Origin: Streptomyces sporangiiformans
GTDB taxonomy: Bacteria; Actinomycetota; Actinomycetes; Streptomycetales; Streptomycetaceae
Length of the DNA: 64,000 bases
NCBI RefSeq assembly: GCF_005768555.2
Contig: NZ_VCHX02000095.1
Coordinates: forward strand, 29,216 to 93,215
Direction of reading: 5' to 3'
Each line of letters begins with the position of its first letter. The first letter of the stretch is position 1. Shown here piece by piece: positions 8,613 through 16,447 of this stretch. A model generated the notes under the pieces. It did not search any database. It was not told the DNA's origin and saw only the letters and a list, made by a program, of their open reading frames with translations. Both the position numbers and the translations under genes were made by a program.

Positions 8613-9374
8613 GTGACTGGGCCGCCCCTGCTCGCGCTGCGCGGAGTCTCCAAACGGTTCGGCGCCGTCCAGGCCCTCAAGGACGTCGACCTGGAGATTC
8701 ACGAGGGTGAGGTCGTCGCCCTTCTGGGTGACAACGGCGCCGGCAAGTCCACCCTGGTCAAGGTCATCTCGGGTGTCACCCCCGCCGACAAGGGCGTCAT
8801 CGAGTGGCAGGGCCGTGCCGTCCAGATCAGGACCCCCCGGATCGCGCGGCGCCTGGGCATCGCGACCGTGTACCAGAACCTCGCGTTGTGCGACGACCTC
8901 GATGTCGCCGAGAACCTCTTCCTGGGACGGGAGCGGCGGTGCCCGGGTGTCCGGGGCCGCCTGTTCCGGTTGATGGACACCGGCGGCATGCGCAGGGAGG
9001 CACGCGGGCAGCTCGACGCACTCGGCATCCGCGTCCCCGATCTGCGTACTCCGGTCGCCACACTGTCCGCGGGCCAGCGGCAGACCGTCGCGATCTCCCG
9101 CGCGCTGCTCGGCCGCCCGAAGGCCATCCTTCTGGACGAGCCCACGGCGGCGCTCGGCGTCCCCCAGGCCAGCCACGTCCTCGACCTCGTCGACGAGCTC
9201 CGGGAGCAGGGCATCGGGGTGATCCTCATCAGTCACAACCTGGGAGACGTCAAGGCCGTCGCGGACGAGGCGGCGGTGCTGCGGCTCGGCCGCAACAACG
9301 GCTTCTTCCATGTGCCGACCACCTCGCAGGACCGGATCTTCTCCGCCATGGTCGGCGCCACGACGAACGCCTGA
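8613..9374 (+). CDS. Sugar ABC transporter ATP-binding protein
   Basis: A 253-residue single-domain ATPase of the carbohydrate importer family. Walker A is GDNGAGKST (residues 39-47), the Q-loop is VYQNLALCDDL, the signature is LSAGQRQ, Walker B is AILLDEP and the switch region is ILISHN. Classical RbsA has two ATPase domains (about 500 residues); this one has one, like FrcA-type subunits, and would act as a homodimer. GTG 8613 follows GGTGAGG; the frame extends upstream without similarity. It is probably the partner of the divergent permease and binding protein. Confidence 0.92.
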   Translation: MTGPPLLALRGVSKRFGAVQALKDVDLEIHEGEVVALLGDNGAGKSTLVKVISGVTPADKGVIEWQGRAVQIRTPRIARRLGIATVYQNLALCDDLDVAENLFLGRERRCPGVRGRLFRLMDTGGMRREARGQLDALGIRVPDLRTPVATLSAGQRQTVAISRALLGRPKAILLDEPTAALGVPQASHVLDLVDELREQGIGVILISHNLGDVKAVADEAAVLRLGRNNGFFHVPTTSQDRIFSAMVGATTNA

Positions 9375-9539
9375 CTCCGGCCGACATGCCCTATCGCCGC
9401 CGACTGTCTCCCGCTCGAAGAGATCGGCGTCGTTGGCCGAAACCGCAACTCATGACTCCTGAAACGCGGTTGTCGCAGGTCCCACTGGTCGGCAAACTCA
9501 CCCCGCCGACGGAAAAGATCACGTCGGCAACGGGGCACT

Positions 9540-9980
9540 TCATACTGCCACTGGTGCGCCCGGGACAGAGGACACCGACGTGGAGTACGAGCCCCGGATG
9601 AGGTTCTGCTTCTTCACCTGTGTGACGTCCCCCGACACGGCCACTTGCACCGGCTTGTTGCAGCGCACCGTCCCGTGCAGGGTGGCCTTGCCGTTCAGGG
9701 TGCTCGCGGTGCCATTCAGCGCGACGGCGAGTCCGAGGTCGAGCTCGACCGGTGGGGCCGGGTTGTCGATGTGGACCTCACCGCGAGCGGCGGGGGTGCC
9801 TCCTTCACAGTGCTGCTCGAAATGGACCGCGAAGGCGGTGCCCACCGGCTCCGTCCCCTTCCAGAAGGGTGACGTCGAGGTCGAGGCGCGGGCTACGGCG
9901 ACAGACCCGGACTACGCACAGGCGGTGACCGTCAGCGAGACAGTGGCGGTCCGCCTCAGCCGGGGCTGATCCTCACGCAC
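9540..9980 (-). pseudogene. Decayed secreted beta-sandwich protein
   Basis: The open part (9540-9914) encodes a C-terminal segment that includes NGTASTLNGKATLHGTVRCN, resembling repeated Ig-like domains of Streptomyces secreted proteins (DUF6299-like; weak recognition). Upstream in the same frame the sequence continues plausibly (RRTATVSLTVTACA) but is interrupted by TAG at 9912-9914 and closed by TGA at 9984-9986. No signal peptide is present. I read it as a truncated gene; a short intact ORF from GTG 9845 is the alternative. Confidence 0.45.
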
Positions 9981-10134
9981 CAGTCAGCGCACCGTCCGGC
10001 CGGGGCCCCGTCCTCCCGAGCAGCGGGGCCCTGGCCGGCTCGCCCACGCCGACCGTGCGCCCCTTCGAACTGACGGCCTCGGGCAGGGACATGTGCGCCG
10101 CCAGTGCGCGCCGCGGGCGGGGTCCGCTTACCTG

Positions 10135-10665
10135 TCAGGGGCGGGCCGTCTCCTCGCTCCCCTCGCCGAGGGTGATGCTGTCGCCCTTACTGCTGGTCAG
10201 CCTGAGGGTCTTGGTGCCGTCGCGCTCCTCGACCACGGCCTTGAGCGTGCCCGTGAAGACGCTGATGAACCGCTCCTCGAACTCCTGGACCGGACCAGGG
10301 CAGCCCATCATCGTCGAAGCGAGGTCGGAGACCTGCACGATGTCGCCGTTGATCTCGACGTCGGCGCCGAAGCTGTTGCAGCCCACGGTGCCGCCGGAGT
10401 CCCCTCCGCCGACGCCCGGCTCGGCGGCGCCGGGCTTGAACACCACGTGGGCCTCGTCGACCCGGAACTGGTCACCCTTGGGGAGGACATAGTCCTTGCC
10501 GTCCACGGTCACCTTCTGCGGCACCCAGCGGATGTCGGCGATGTCCGTGGCGCTCCCGTCTCCGACCGAGCCGCTCCCGCTATCGGACTCCGTGCCGCAG
10601 GCGGCCAGCACCACAGTGCCGGCCAGAGCCGCGGCGGCGTATTTCGCTCTTGTTGTCCGCTTCAT
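10135..10665 (-). CDS. META-domain lipoprotein (HslJ-like)
   Basis: Predicted surface lipoprotein of 176 residues. ATG 10665 gives MKRTTRAKYAAAAL and the lipobox VVLAAC with Cys about residue 23, then a Gly/Ser linker. The remainder has the META/HslJ pattern: an IADIRWVPQKV start, GCNSFGADVEINGD in the middle and TMMGCPGPVQEFE, where the paired cysteines and the FE motif are characteristic. META domains occur in proteins linked to stress and antibiotic tolerance; the role here is unknown. The longer upstream frame overlaps the integrase remnant and is not used. Confidence 0.85.
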   Translation of the reverse strand: MKRTTRAKYAAAALAGTVVLAACGTESDSGSGSVGDGSATDIADIRWVPQKVTVDGKDYVLPKGDQFRVDEAHVVFKPGAAEPGVGGGDSGGTVGCNSFGADVEINGDIVQVSDLASTMMGCPGPVQEFEERFISVFTGTLKAVVEERDGTKTLRLTSSKGDSITLGEGSEETARP

Positions 10666-10679
10666 GACTCTTCGACGCA

Positions 10680-10812
10680 CGAGGCGGGCGGTGGGTTCGG
10701 TGCTGTTGCCGTCGGCGAGTACCTCGGGCACTCCGATCCGGGCCTGACGCTGAAGGTGTACGCGCACCTCATGCCGAGTAGCCGGGACCGAAAATGCCCC
10801 CGATCCGCGCCT
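10680..10812 (+). pseudogene. C-terminal remnant of a tyrosine recombinase
   Basis: The plus strand encodes VGEYLGHSDPGLTLKVYAHL followed by MPSSRDRK, the signature end of phage/ICE tyrosine recombinases: LGHS, TL..Y and the nucleophile Tyr in VYAHLMPSS. No catalytic Arg box or N-terminal domain is found upstream; the remainder of the frame runs antisense through the META lipoprotein gene. This is the stub of a lost integrative element. Confidence 0.8.
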
Positions 10813-10832
10813 TAAGCGCAGTTCGGGGGCAT
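10794..10832. terminator. Terminator downstream of gpmA
   Basis: Inverted repeat ATGCCCCCGA (10794-10803) / TCGGGGGCAT (10823-10832) with an inner GCGC-CTTAA-GCGC stem-loop. It lies immediately after the gpmA stop on the minus strand. Confidence 0.8.
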
Positions 10833-10843
10833 GATCACAGAAC

Positions 10844-11605
10844 CTACTTCTTCTTGCCCTGGTTCTTGACCGCCTCGATCGCCGCCGCGGCCGCCTCGGG
10901 GTCGAGGTAGGTGCCGCCCGGCTTGACCGGCTTGAAGTCGGCGTCGAGTTCGTACGACAGCGGGATGCCCGTCGGGATGTTCAGGCCCGCGATGTCCGCG
11001 TCGGAGATGCCGTCGAGGTGCTTGACGAGGGCGCGCAGCGAGTTGCCGTGGGCCGCGACCAGGACCGTGCGGCCCGTCAGCAGGTCCGGGACGATGCCGT
11101 CGAACCAGTACGGGAGCATGCGGACGACGACGTCCTTGAGGCACTCGGTCCGCGGACGCAGCTCGGGCGGGAGCGTGGCGTAGCGCGGGTCGTCGAACTG
11201 GGAGTACTCCGCGTCCTGGTCCAGCGGCGGCGGAGGCGTGTCGTACGAGCGGCGCCACAGCATGAACTGCTCCTCGCCGAACTCGGCGAGGGTCTGGGCC
11301 TTGTCCTTGCCCTGAAGGGCGCCGTAGTGGCGCTCGTTCAGGCGCCACGAGCGGTGGACGGGGATCCAGAGACGGTCGGCGGCCTCCAGCGCCAGCTGCG
11401 CGGTGCGGATCGCGCGCTTCTGGAGCGAGGTGTGCACGACGTCGGGCAGCAGGCCGGCGTCCTTGAGCAGCTCACCGCCGCGGACTGCCTCCTTCTCGCC
11501 CTTCTCGTTGAGGTTCACGTCCACCCAGCCGGTGAACAGGTTCTTCGCGTTCCATTCGCTCTCGCCGTGGCGGAGGAGGATCAGCTTGTACGGTGCGTCG
11601 GCCAT
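10844..11605 (-). CDS. gpmA: 2,3-bisphosphoglycerate-dependent phosphoglycerate mutase
   Basis: Glycolytic/gluconeogenic enzyme interconverting 3- and 2-phosphoglycerate. The 253-residue protein has the phospho-histidine motif LRHGESEWN (His13), the [13 protein letters not shown] segment, the second catalytic histidine in [10 protein letters not shown] and the GIPLSYELD end, all typical of dPGM. ATG 11605 gives the canonical [15 protein letters not shown]. The C-terminus is a lysine-rich extension. Convergent with the integrase remnant, divergent from the MFS gene. Confidence 0.97.
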   Translation of the reverse strand: MADAPYKLILLRHGESEWNAKNLFTGWVDVNLNEKGEKEAVRGGELLKDAGLLPDVVHTSLQKRAIRTAQLALEAADRLWIPVHRSWRLNERHYGALQGKDKAQTLAEFGEEQFMLWRRSYDTPPPPLDQDAEYSQFDDPRYATLPPELRPRTECLKDVVVRMLPYWFDGIVPDLLTGRTVLVAAHGNSLRALVKHLDGISDADIAGLNIPTGIPLSYELDADFKPVKPGGTYLDPEAAAAAIEAVKNQGKKK

Positions 11606-11843
11606 GGGCCTGAGCGTAATCGAACCCACAGATCGCTTGTACGCCTGCCCGGAAGGCGGACAACGGGCGGAGGGACAGGCGGGCAGGTCATCGCCCAGCG
11701 GCCGGACGGTTGACGGCATTTGCTAATTCAGTGGTCCCTCGGATCGCCTGCCCGTAAGTTGTGCTCACGGCTTGAGCCGCTTACTTCTGAGCCGCCTGCC
11801 TCTGAGTCGCTGCCTTCCGTCGTACGTCCGTGGGGGATTCCTG

Positions 11844-13160
11844 ATGTCACGCGCCGCCCTGAAACGCGCAGTCCACACATCCGTATCCGGACTCCCCCGC
11901 GCGTTCTGGTGGCTGTGGGTCAGCACGCTCGTCAACCGGCTCGGGGCCTTCGTCGCCACCTTCATGGCCCTCTACCTGACGCTCGACCGCGGCTACTCCG
12001 CCTCGTACGCCGGTCTCGTCGCCGCGCTGCACGGGCTCGGCGGCGTCATCTCCTCGCTCGGCGCCGGCGTGATGACGGACCGCATCGGCAGGCGGCCGAC
12101 CCTGCTCGTCGCACAGTTGTCGACGGCCGTCTCCGTCGCGTTACTCGGCTTCATGCACCACCCGCTCGCGATCGCGGGCGTGGCCTTCCTGGTGGGGATG
12201 GCGAGCAACGCCTCCCGGCCCGCCGTGCAGGCGATGATGGCCGACATCGTCCGGCCCGAGGACCGTGTCCGCGCCTTCTCGCTCAACTACTGGGCGATCA
12301 ACCTCGGATTCGCCCTCTCCTCGATGGCCGCCGGCTTCATCGCCGAGTTCAGCTATCTCGCCGGGTTCCTGATCGAGGCCGGGATGACGCTCGTCTGCGC
12401 GCTCGTCGTCTTCGCCAAGCTGCCGGAGTCCCGGCCCGTGCGTACGGAGACGGAGAAGACCGCGGCGCCGGAGGTGGGCCTCGGCACCGTCCTGCGCGAC
12501 GGCCGTTTCATGAGCGTGGTCGGCCTGTCCTTCCTCGTCGCGCTGATCTTCCAGCAGGGCATGGTGGGGCTGCCGGTGGCGATGGGCGAGGCCGGCTTCA
12601 CGCCGGCCGACTACGGGATGGCGATCGCCGTGAACGGCGTACTGATCGTCGCCCTCCAGATCCCCGTCACCCGCTTCATCGAACACCAGGATCCGAGGCG
12701 GCTGCTCGTGGTCTCGTCCCTCCTGGCGGGGTACGGCTTCGGGCTCACCGCCTTCGCGGGCTCGGTCGGCGTCTTCGCGCTGACGGTGTGCGTGTGGACG
12801 CTGGGCGAGGTGATCAACGCGCCCACACAGACGGGCCTGGTCGTTCGTCTCTCCCCGCTCCACGGCCGGGGCCGCTACCAAGGCATGTACATGCTGTCCT
12901 GGGCGGTGGCCGGCCTGGTCGCCCCGCTGATGGCGGGCTTCGTCATCGACCGGTACGGGGCCGAGTGGCTGTGGGGGCTGTGCGCAGTCGTCGGCACGGG
13001 GGCCGCGCTGGGGTACGGGGCGCTGATGCGGAGGCTTCCGGCGCAGGAGCCGACCGCCGACGCGACCGCTGAGCAGGCCACCGAGGCGACCGCCAAGCCG
13101 AGCGCCGAGGCGACCGCCGCGCCGGAGTCGGCCGCGAAGCAGTCGGCCGGCGCGTCGTGA
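11844..13160 (+). CDS. MFS transporter (drug-efflux type)
   Basis: A 438-residue integral membrane protein with about twelve hydrophobic helices. The loop 2-3 motif is GVMTDRIGRRPTLL, the standard MFS motif A. ATG 11844 has a GGGGG ribosome site seven bases upstream. The last 45 residues are an Ala/Thr/Glu repeat tail (EATAKPSAEATAAP). Codon 100 (12141-12143) is TTA, rare in this genus and read only by the developmental tRNA encoded by bldA, which suggests stage-dependent translation. The substrate is unknown. Confidence 0.9.
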   Translation: MSRAALKRAVHTSVSGLPRAFWWLWVSTLVNRLGAFVATFMALYLTLDRGYSASYAGLVAALHGLGGVISSLGAGVMTDRIGRRPTLLVAQLSTAVSVALLGFMHHPLAIAGVAFLVGMASNASRPAVQAMMADIVRPEDRVRAFSLNYWAINLGFALSSMAAGFIAEFSYLAGFLIEAGMTLVCALVVFAKLPESRPVRTETEKTAAPEVGLGTVLRDGRFMSVVGLSFLVALIFQQGMVGLPVAMGEAGFTPADYGMAIAVNGVLIVALQIPVTRFIEHQDPRRLLVVSSLLAGYGFGLTAFAGSVGVFALTVCVWTLGEVINAPTQTGLVVRLSPLHGRGRYQGMYMLSWAVAGLVAPLMAGFVIDRYGAEWLWGLCAVVGTGAALGYGALMRRLPAQEPTADATAEQATEATAKPSAEATAAPESAAKQSAGAS

Positions 13161-13185
13161 GCCGGTCGGAGGGCCCGCACGCGCA

Positions 13186-13224
13186 CTCGTCCTGGCAGAA
13201 CTCCGCGAGTTCTGCCAGGACGAG
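13186..13224. terminator. Strong bidirectional terminator
   Basis: Perfect 18-bp inverted repeat (13186-13203 with 13207-13224) and a CGC loop, between the convergent MFS and spore-associated protein genes. Confidence 0.92.
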
Positions 13225-13267
13225 CCGGACCACTACGGGAACGTGATGGCCGGACAGGAGCGGCGGA

Positions 13268-13717
13268 TCAACGGGTGAAGGTGACCCGGTGCTCCTTCAG
13301 GGCGCCGCAGTTGGAGCCGGACACCTGCACGTACACGTTGTCGATGTTGCCGCCCCAGTCGACGCAGTGGCCCTTGCCGTAGACGTAGGTCGGCCCCGCG
13401 TACGACCTGTACTGCCCGTAGTCCTCGTCCCACTCGTCGGTGTCGGGGACGTAGATCCATGCGGCCATGTCCACGGCGGTGCCCGGGTTGTTGCGGATGG
13501 TCGCGACGCAGTTCTTGCCGTTCGAGGAGTTGTACGTCAGGTAGACGGTGCCCCGCGAGCCGACGGGCGCCGAGTTCACGGTCTTGTAGCCGCTTCCGCA
13601 GACCTTCTGCGGCGTGGTGTCGGCCGCGGCGGAGGCAGGCGCCGCCAAGGCGGTCGTGGCCCCCACCGACAGGGCCGCTAATGCGGTGGCGGCCAGGACA
13701 GAACGATTGAATCGCAT
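13268..13717 (-). CDS. sapA: Spore-associated protein A family, secreted
   Basis: Small exported protein (149 residues) with a clean signal peptide (MRFNRSVLAATALAALSV, cleavage near ASAAADT). The mature part resembles SapA, a coat-associated protein of Streptomyces spores: KVCGSGYKTVNS, a central TVYLTYNSSNGKNCV, then GHCVDWGGNIDN and C-terminal GSNCGAL. Four cysteines could form two disulfides. ATG 13717 follows AAGGGGGA at proper spacing. It is transcribed alone. The name rests on overall resemblance. Confidence 0.8.
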   Translation of the reverse strand: MRFNRSVLAATALAALSVGATTALAAPASAAADTTPQKVCGSGYKTVNSAPVGSRGTVYLTYNSSNGKNCVATIRNNPGTAVDMAAWIYVPDTDEWDEDYGQYRSYAGPTYVYGKGHCVDWGGNIDNVYVQVSGSNCGALKEHRVTFTR

Positions 13718-14108
13718 ATTTCCCCCTTGTGGACTTTGGAGACGTTTGCTCCTGTCTGGTGTGACCCGCGGGGCATCCAAATGGTTGCGCCCCGTTCGCA
13801 AGAAAAATGTGAGACCCGGGCACCACGCTGTGGGCAGTCAACTGCGGTGGCACGCCGACGACTTGGAAGGAATTCCCTCGACAAGAAAATGGCGCCGTTC
13901 GTATGATCACGGCACGGCATCGCGTGTCGGTCACCGGCTGGGTGAGGCATGGAGGTGTCCGGGAGAAGCCTTCGGAGGCATTCCACTTTCATGGATCCCG
14001 CAGGGCACGGCATGGAGATCATCACGCGCCCGTACGGCAGCCACGAAGCGACGTCCACGGCGTCACAGGGACTACCGCCAGCGGATCTGTCCTTGTCGTT
14101 CCCGGTAG
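13718..14108. other. Intergenic region, no gene seen
   Basis: About 390 bases between divergent sapA and the Vgb-like gene. Short open frames exist but lack ribosome sites or recognisable products. It should carry the sapA promoter just above 13717. Confidence 0.5.
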
Positions 14109-15050
14109 ATGAAGAAGGTGCCGATTCTGTCCCGTCACACCCCCTCGATCGACCGCTTACCCGTCTCCGACGCCACAGCAGGCCCGTACGCCATCACCGC
14201 GGGCCCCGACGGCGCCCTGTGGTTCACCCTGGTCCACGCCGGTGAAATCGCCCGCCTCCCGCCCGGCGGCGGGCCCGACGGCAGGCTCGACGGCCGGATC
14301 GACCGCCACCGGCTCGACCCCGCGTCGTGCAGGCCATCGGTCATCACACCGGGCCCCGACGGTGCACTGTGGTTCACCCGCAGCCACGACCACCACATAG
14401 GTCGCATCACCGTGACCGGCCAGGTGTCGTCCTTCGCGGTTCCGACGCCCGGATGCGGCCCGTTCGGTATCACCGCCGCAGCCGACGGTGCCCTGTGGTT
14501 CACGCAGATGCACACCGACCGGATAGGCCGCATCGACACGGCCGGCCGGATCACCGAGTTCCCCCTGCCCGTCAGCGGTTCGTTTCCGTCCGCCATCGCG
14601 GGCGGTCCCGACGACGCGCTGTGGTTCACGCTCAACCAGGCCGACGCGATCGGCCGCATCGACCACCAGGGCCAGATCACGATCCACCCCCTTCCCACCG
14701 AGCGGGCGGCGCCGGTCGGCATCACGCCCGGCCCGGACGGTGCGTTGTGGTTCGTGGAGATCGGCGCCGGACAGATCGGCCGCATCGGTATGGACGGCCG
14801 GGTGACCGAGTTCCCCCTCCCGGACCGGTCCTGCCGCCCCCACGCCATCACCGCCGATCCGGTCACCGGTCTGTGCTGGTTCACCGAATGGGGCGCGGGC
14901 AAGGTCGGGTCCATCACCCCCGACGGAGACATCGAGGAGTACGACCTGCCCACACCGGACTCAGAACCGCACGGCCTCACCGTGGGCCCCGACCGCGCCC
15001 TCTACGTCGCCCTGGAAATCGGGGAGATCGCCCGACTGGAACTCCCCTAG
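14109..15050 (+). CDS. Vgb-like beta-propeller (virginiamycin B lyase family)
   Basis: A 313-residue propeller made of repeated ITxGPDGALWFT / GRI...G.I.EFPLP blades, the hallmark of streptogramin B lyase. Vgb linearises streptogramin B antibiotics with histidine and glutamate residues on the central face. Candidates are the Glu in LCWFTEWGAGKVG and the His in SEPHGLTVGPD near residues 255-290, in the right blades. Many chromosomal homologues are untested, so activity is an inference. ATG 14109 has no obvious ribosome site, so the start is uncertain. Confidence 0.8.
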   Translation: MKKVPILSRHTPSIDRLPVSDATAGPYAITAGPDGALWFTLVHAGEIARLPPGGGPDGRLDGRIDRHRLDPASCRPSVITPGPDGALWFTRSHDHHIGRITVTGQVSSFAVPTPGCGPFGITAAADGALWFTQMHTDRIGRIDTAGRITEFPLPVSGSFPSAIAGGPDDALWFTLNQADAIGRIDHQGQITIHPLPTERAAPVGITPGPDGALWFVEIGAGQIGRIGMDGRVTEFPLPDRSCRPHAITADPVTGLCWFTEWGAGKVGSITPDGDIEEYDLPTPDSEPHGLTVGPDRALYVALEIGEIARLELP

Positions 15051-15073
15051 AAGGCTGATGCCGTGCCGCCTCC

Positions 15074-15550
15074 TCAGGGGTGCATCCGCGCTCCCTTCAC
15101 CACCTTGTCCACGGCGTTCCGCGGCCCGTACACCGCGATCCCCACGAGGTCCAACTCCCCCGTGGGCACGGCCCGTACGGCCGCCCGGTTGTCGCGGTCG
15201 TTGCCCGTGGAGAACAGGTCGGAGGTGAAGACCGACCGCGGAAGCACACGCGTCAGGGCGCGCGCGTGGGCCGTGGTCAGCTGCTCCTTGGAGCCCTCGA
15301 AGATCAGGACGGGCTGGCGGAACATCGGGAGATACGGGGTGCCGTCGGCGTCCTCGTACGGCTCTCCGATCACCTCGGGCAGCTCCGTTCCGAGCCCGCT
15401 GACCAGGAAGGCGGTCACATTCAGCCGCTGCCAGGGCTCCAGGTCGTCCCGCAGGAGTACGGCGATCTTGGTGTCGAAGCGGACGGGGCCGGTGACCGGG
15501 GTGGCCTGAGAGGTCTCGGTGCTCGTGCTCGCGCTCATGCTCGTGCTCAT
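15074..15550 (-). CDS. DUF2000 family protein
   Basis: A 158-residue soluble protein with the DUF2000 pattern: KIAVLLRDDLEPWQRLNVTAFLVSG near the start and LDLVGIAVYGPRNAVDKV at the end. A second in-frame ATG four codons in could also start it, since the N-terminus is a Ser/Thr repeat (MSTSMSASTSTETS). It is divergent from the AraC regulator gene with about 50 bases between starts, so the regulator probably controls it. The biochemical function of DUF2000 is not established. Confidence 0.85.
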   Translation of the reverse strand: MSTSMSASTSTETSQATPVTGPVRFDTKIAVLLRDDLEPWQRLNVTAFLVSGLGTELPEVIGEPYEDADGTPYLPMFRQPVLIFEGSKEQLTTAHARALTRVLPRSVFTSDLFSTGNDRDNRAAVRAVPTGELDLVGIAVYGPRNAVDKVVKGARMHP

Positions 15551-15599
15551 GCCCTGAGACTGCCGACCGCCCGCCCACGGCGTCTTGTACGTTTTTTGC

Positions 15600-16427
15600 A
15601 TGGTGTCCCGGCAGCAGGCTCGGCGTGAGGTCTCGGCCTGGCGCCCGCGCGTCCCAGGTGTCGTGGAGGTGTTCCACGCCCACTTCACCGAGTACGCCTA
15701 CCCCATGCACGTACACGACGCGTGGACCCTGCTGATCGTCGACGACGGCGCCGTACGCTACGACCTCGACCGGCACCAGCACGGCACCCCGCACGACACG
15801 GTCACGCTGCTCCCGCCGCACGTCCCGCACAACGGCGCCCCGGCGACCCCGCACGGCTTCCGCAAGCGCGTGGTCTACCTGGACGCGACCCAGCTCGACG
15901 ACAGCTTCATAGGCCCCGCGGTGGACGGCCCGGACCTCGCCGACCCCGTACTGCGCAGGCGGGTCGGGCAGTTGCACACGGCCCTGAAGCACCCCGGCGA
16001 CGAACTGGAGGCCGCGAGCCGGCTCACGCTCATCGGCGAACGGCTGCGCGGACACCTGCGTCCCCGGCCGACCGACGACCGGCTGTCGCCGAGGCCCGGC
16101 CCCGGCGTCGCCCACGCCCTCCGCGAACTCCTCGACGCCCGCCTCGTTCCGGGTATCGCCCTGGACGAGGCCGCCCGTCTCGTGCACGCCCACCCGGCCC
16201 ACCTGGTACGGGCGTTCAGCGCCGCCTTCGGCATCGCCCCGCACCAGTACCTGATGTCCCGCCGCGTCGACCACGCCCGCCGCCTCCTCCTCGACGGCCT
16301 CCCTCCGGTCGAGGTGGCAACCGCGGCCGGTTTCTACGACCAGTCCCATCTGACGCGCCACTTCAAGCGGCTGGTGGGCGTGGCCCCGGGCCGCTACTGC
16401 GCCGGCCCGCGCGCGAGTTCCCGCTGA
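15600..16427 (+). CDS. AraC-family transcriptional regulator
   Basis: A 275-residue regulator with an N-terminal cupin (AraC_binding; HAHFTEYAYPMHVHD metal-like histidines, LLPPHVPHNG) and a C-terminal double helix-turn-helix (LDEAARLVHAHPAHLVRAF, then VATAAGFYDQSHLTRHFKR). ATG 15600 is chosen; an in-frame ATG five codons upstream is possible. Divergent from the DUF2000 gene, which is the likely target. Confidence 0.9.
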   Translation: MVSRQQARREVSAWRPRVPGVVEVFHAHFTEYAYPMHVHDAWTLLIVDDGAVRYDLDRHQHGTPHDTVTLLPPHVPHNGAPATPHGFRKRVVYLDATQLDDSFIGPAVDGPDLADPVLRRRVGQLHTALKHPGDELEAASRLTLIGERLRGHLRPRPTDDRLSPRPGPGVAHALRELLDARLVPGIALDEAARLVHAHPAHLVRAFSAAFGIAPHQYLMSRRVDHARRLLLDGLPPVEVATAAGFYDQSHLTRHFKRLVGVAPGRYCAGPRASSR

Positions 16428-16447
16428 AGCTCTCCCGACAGGTCCCG

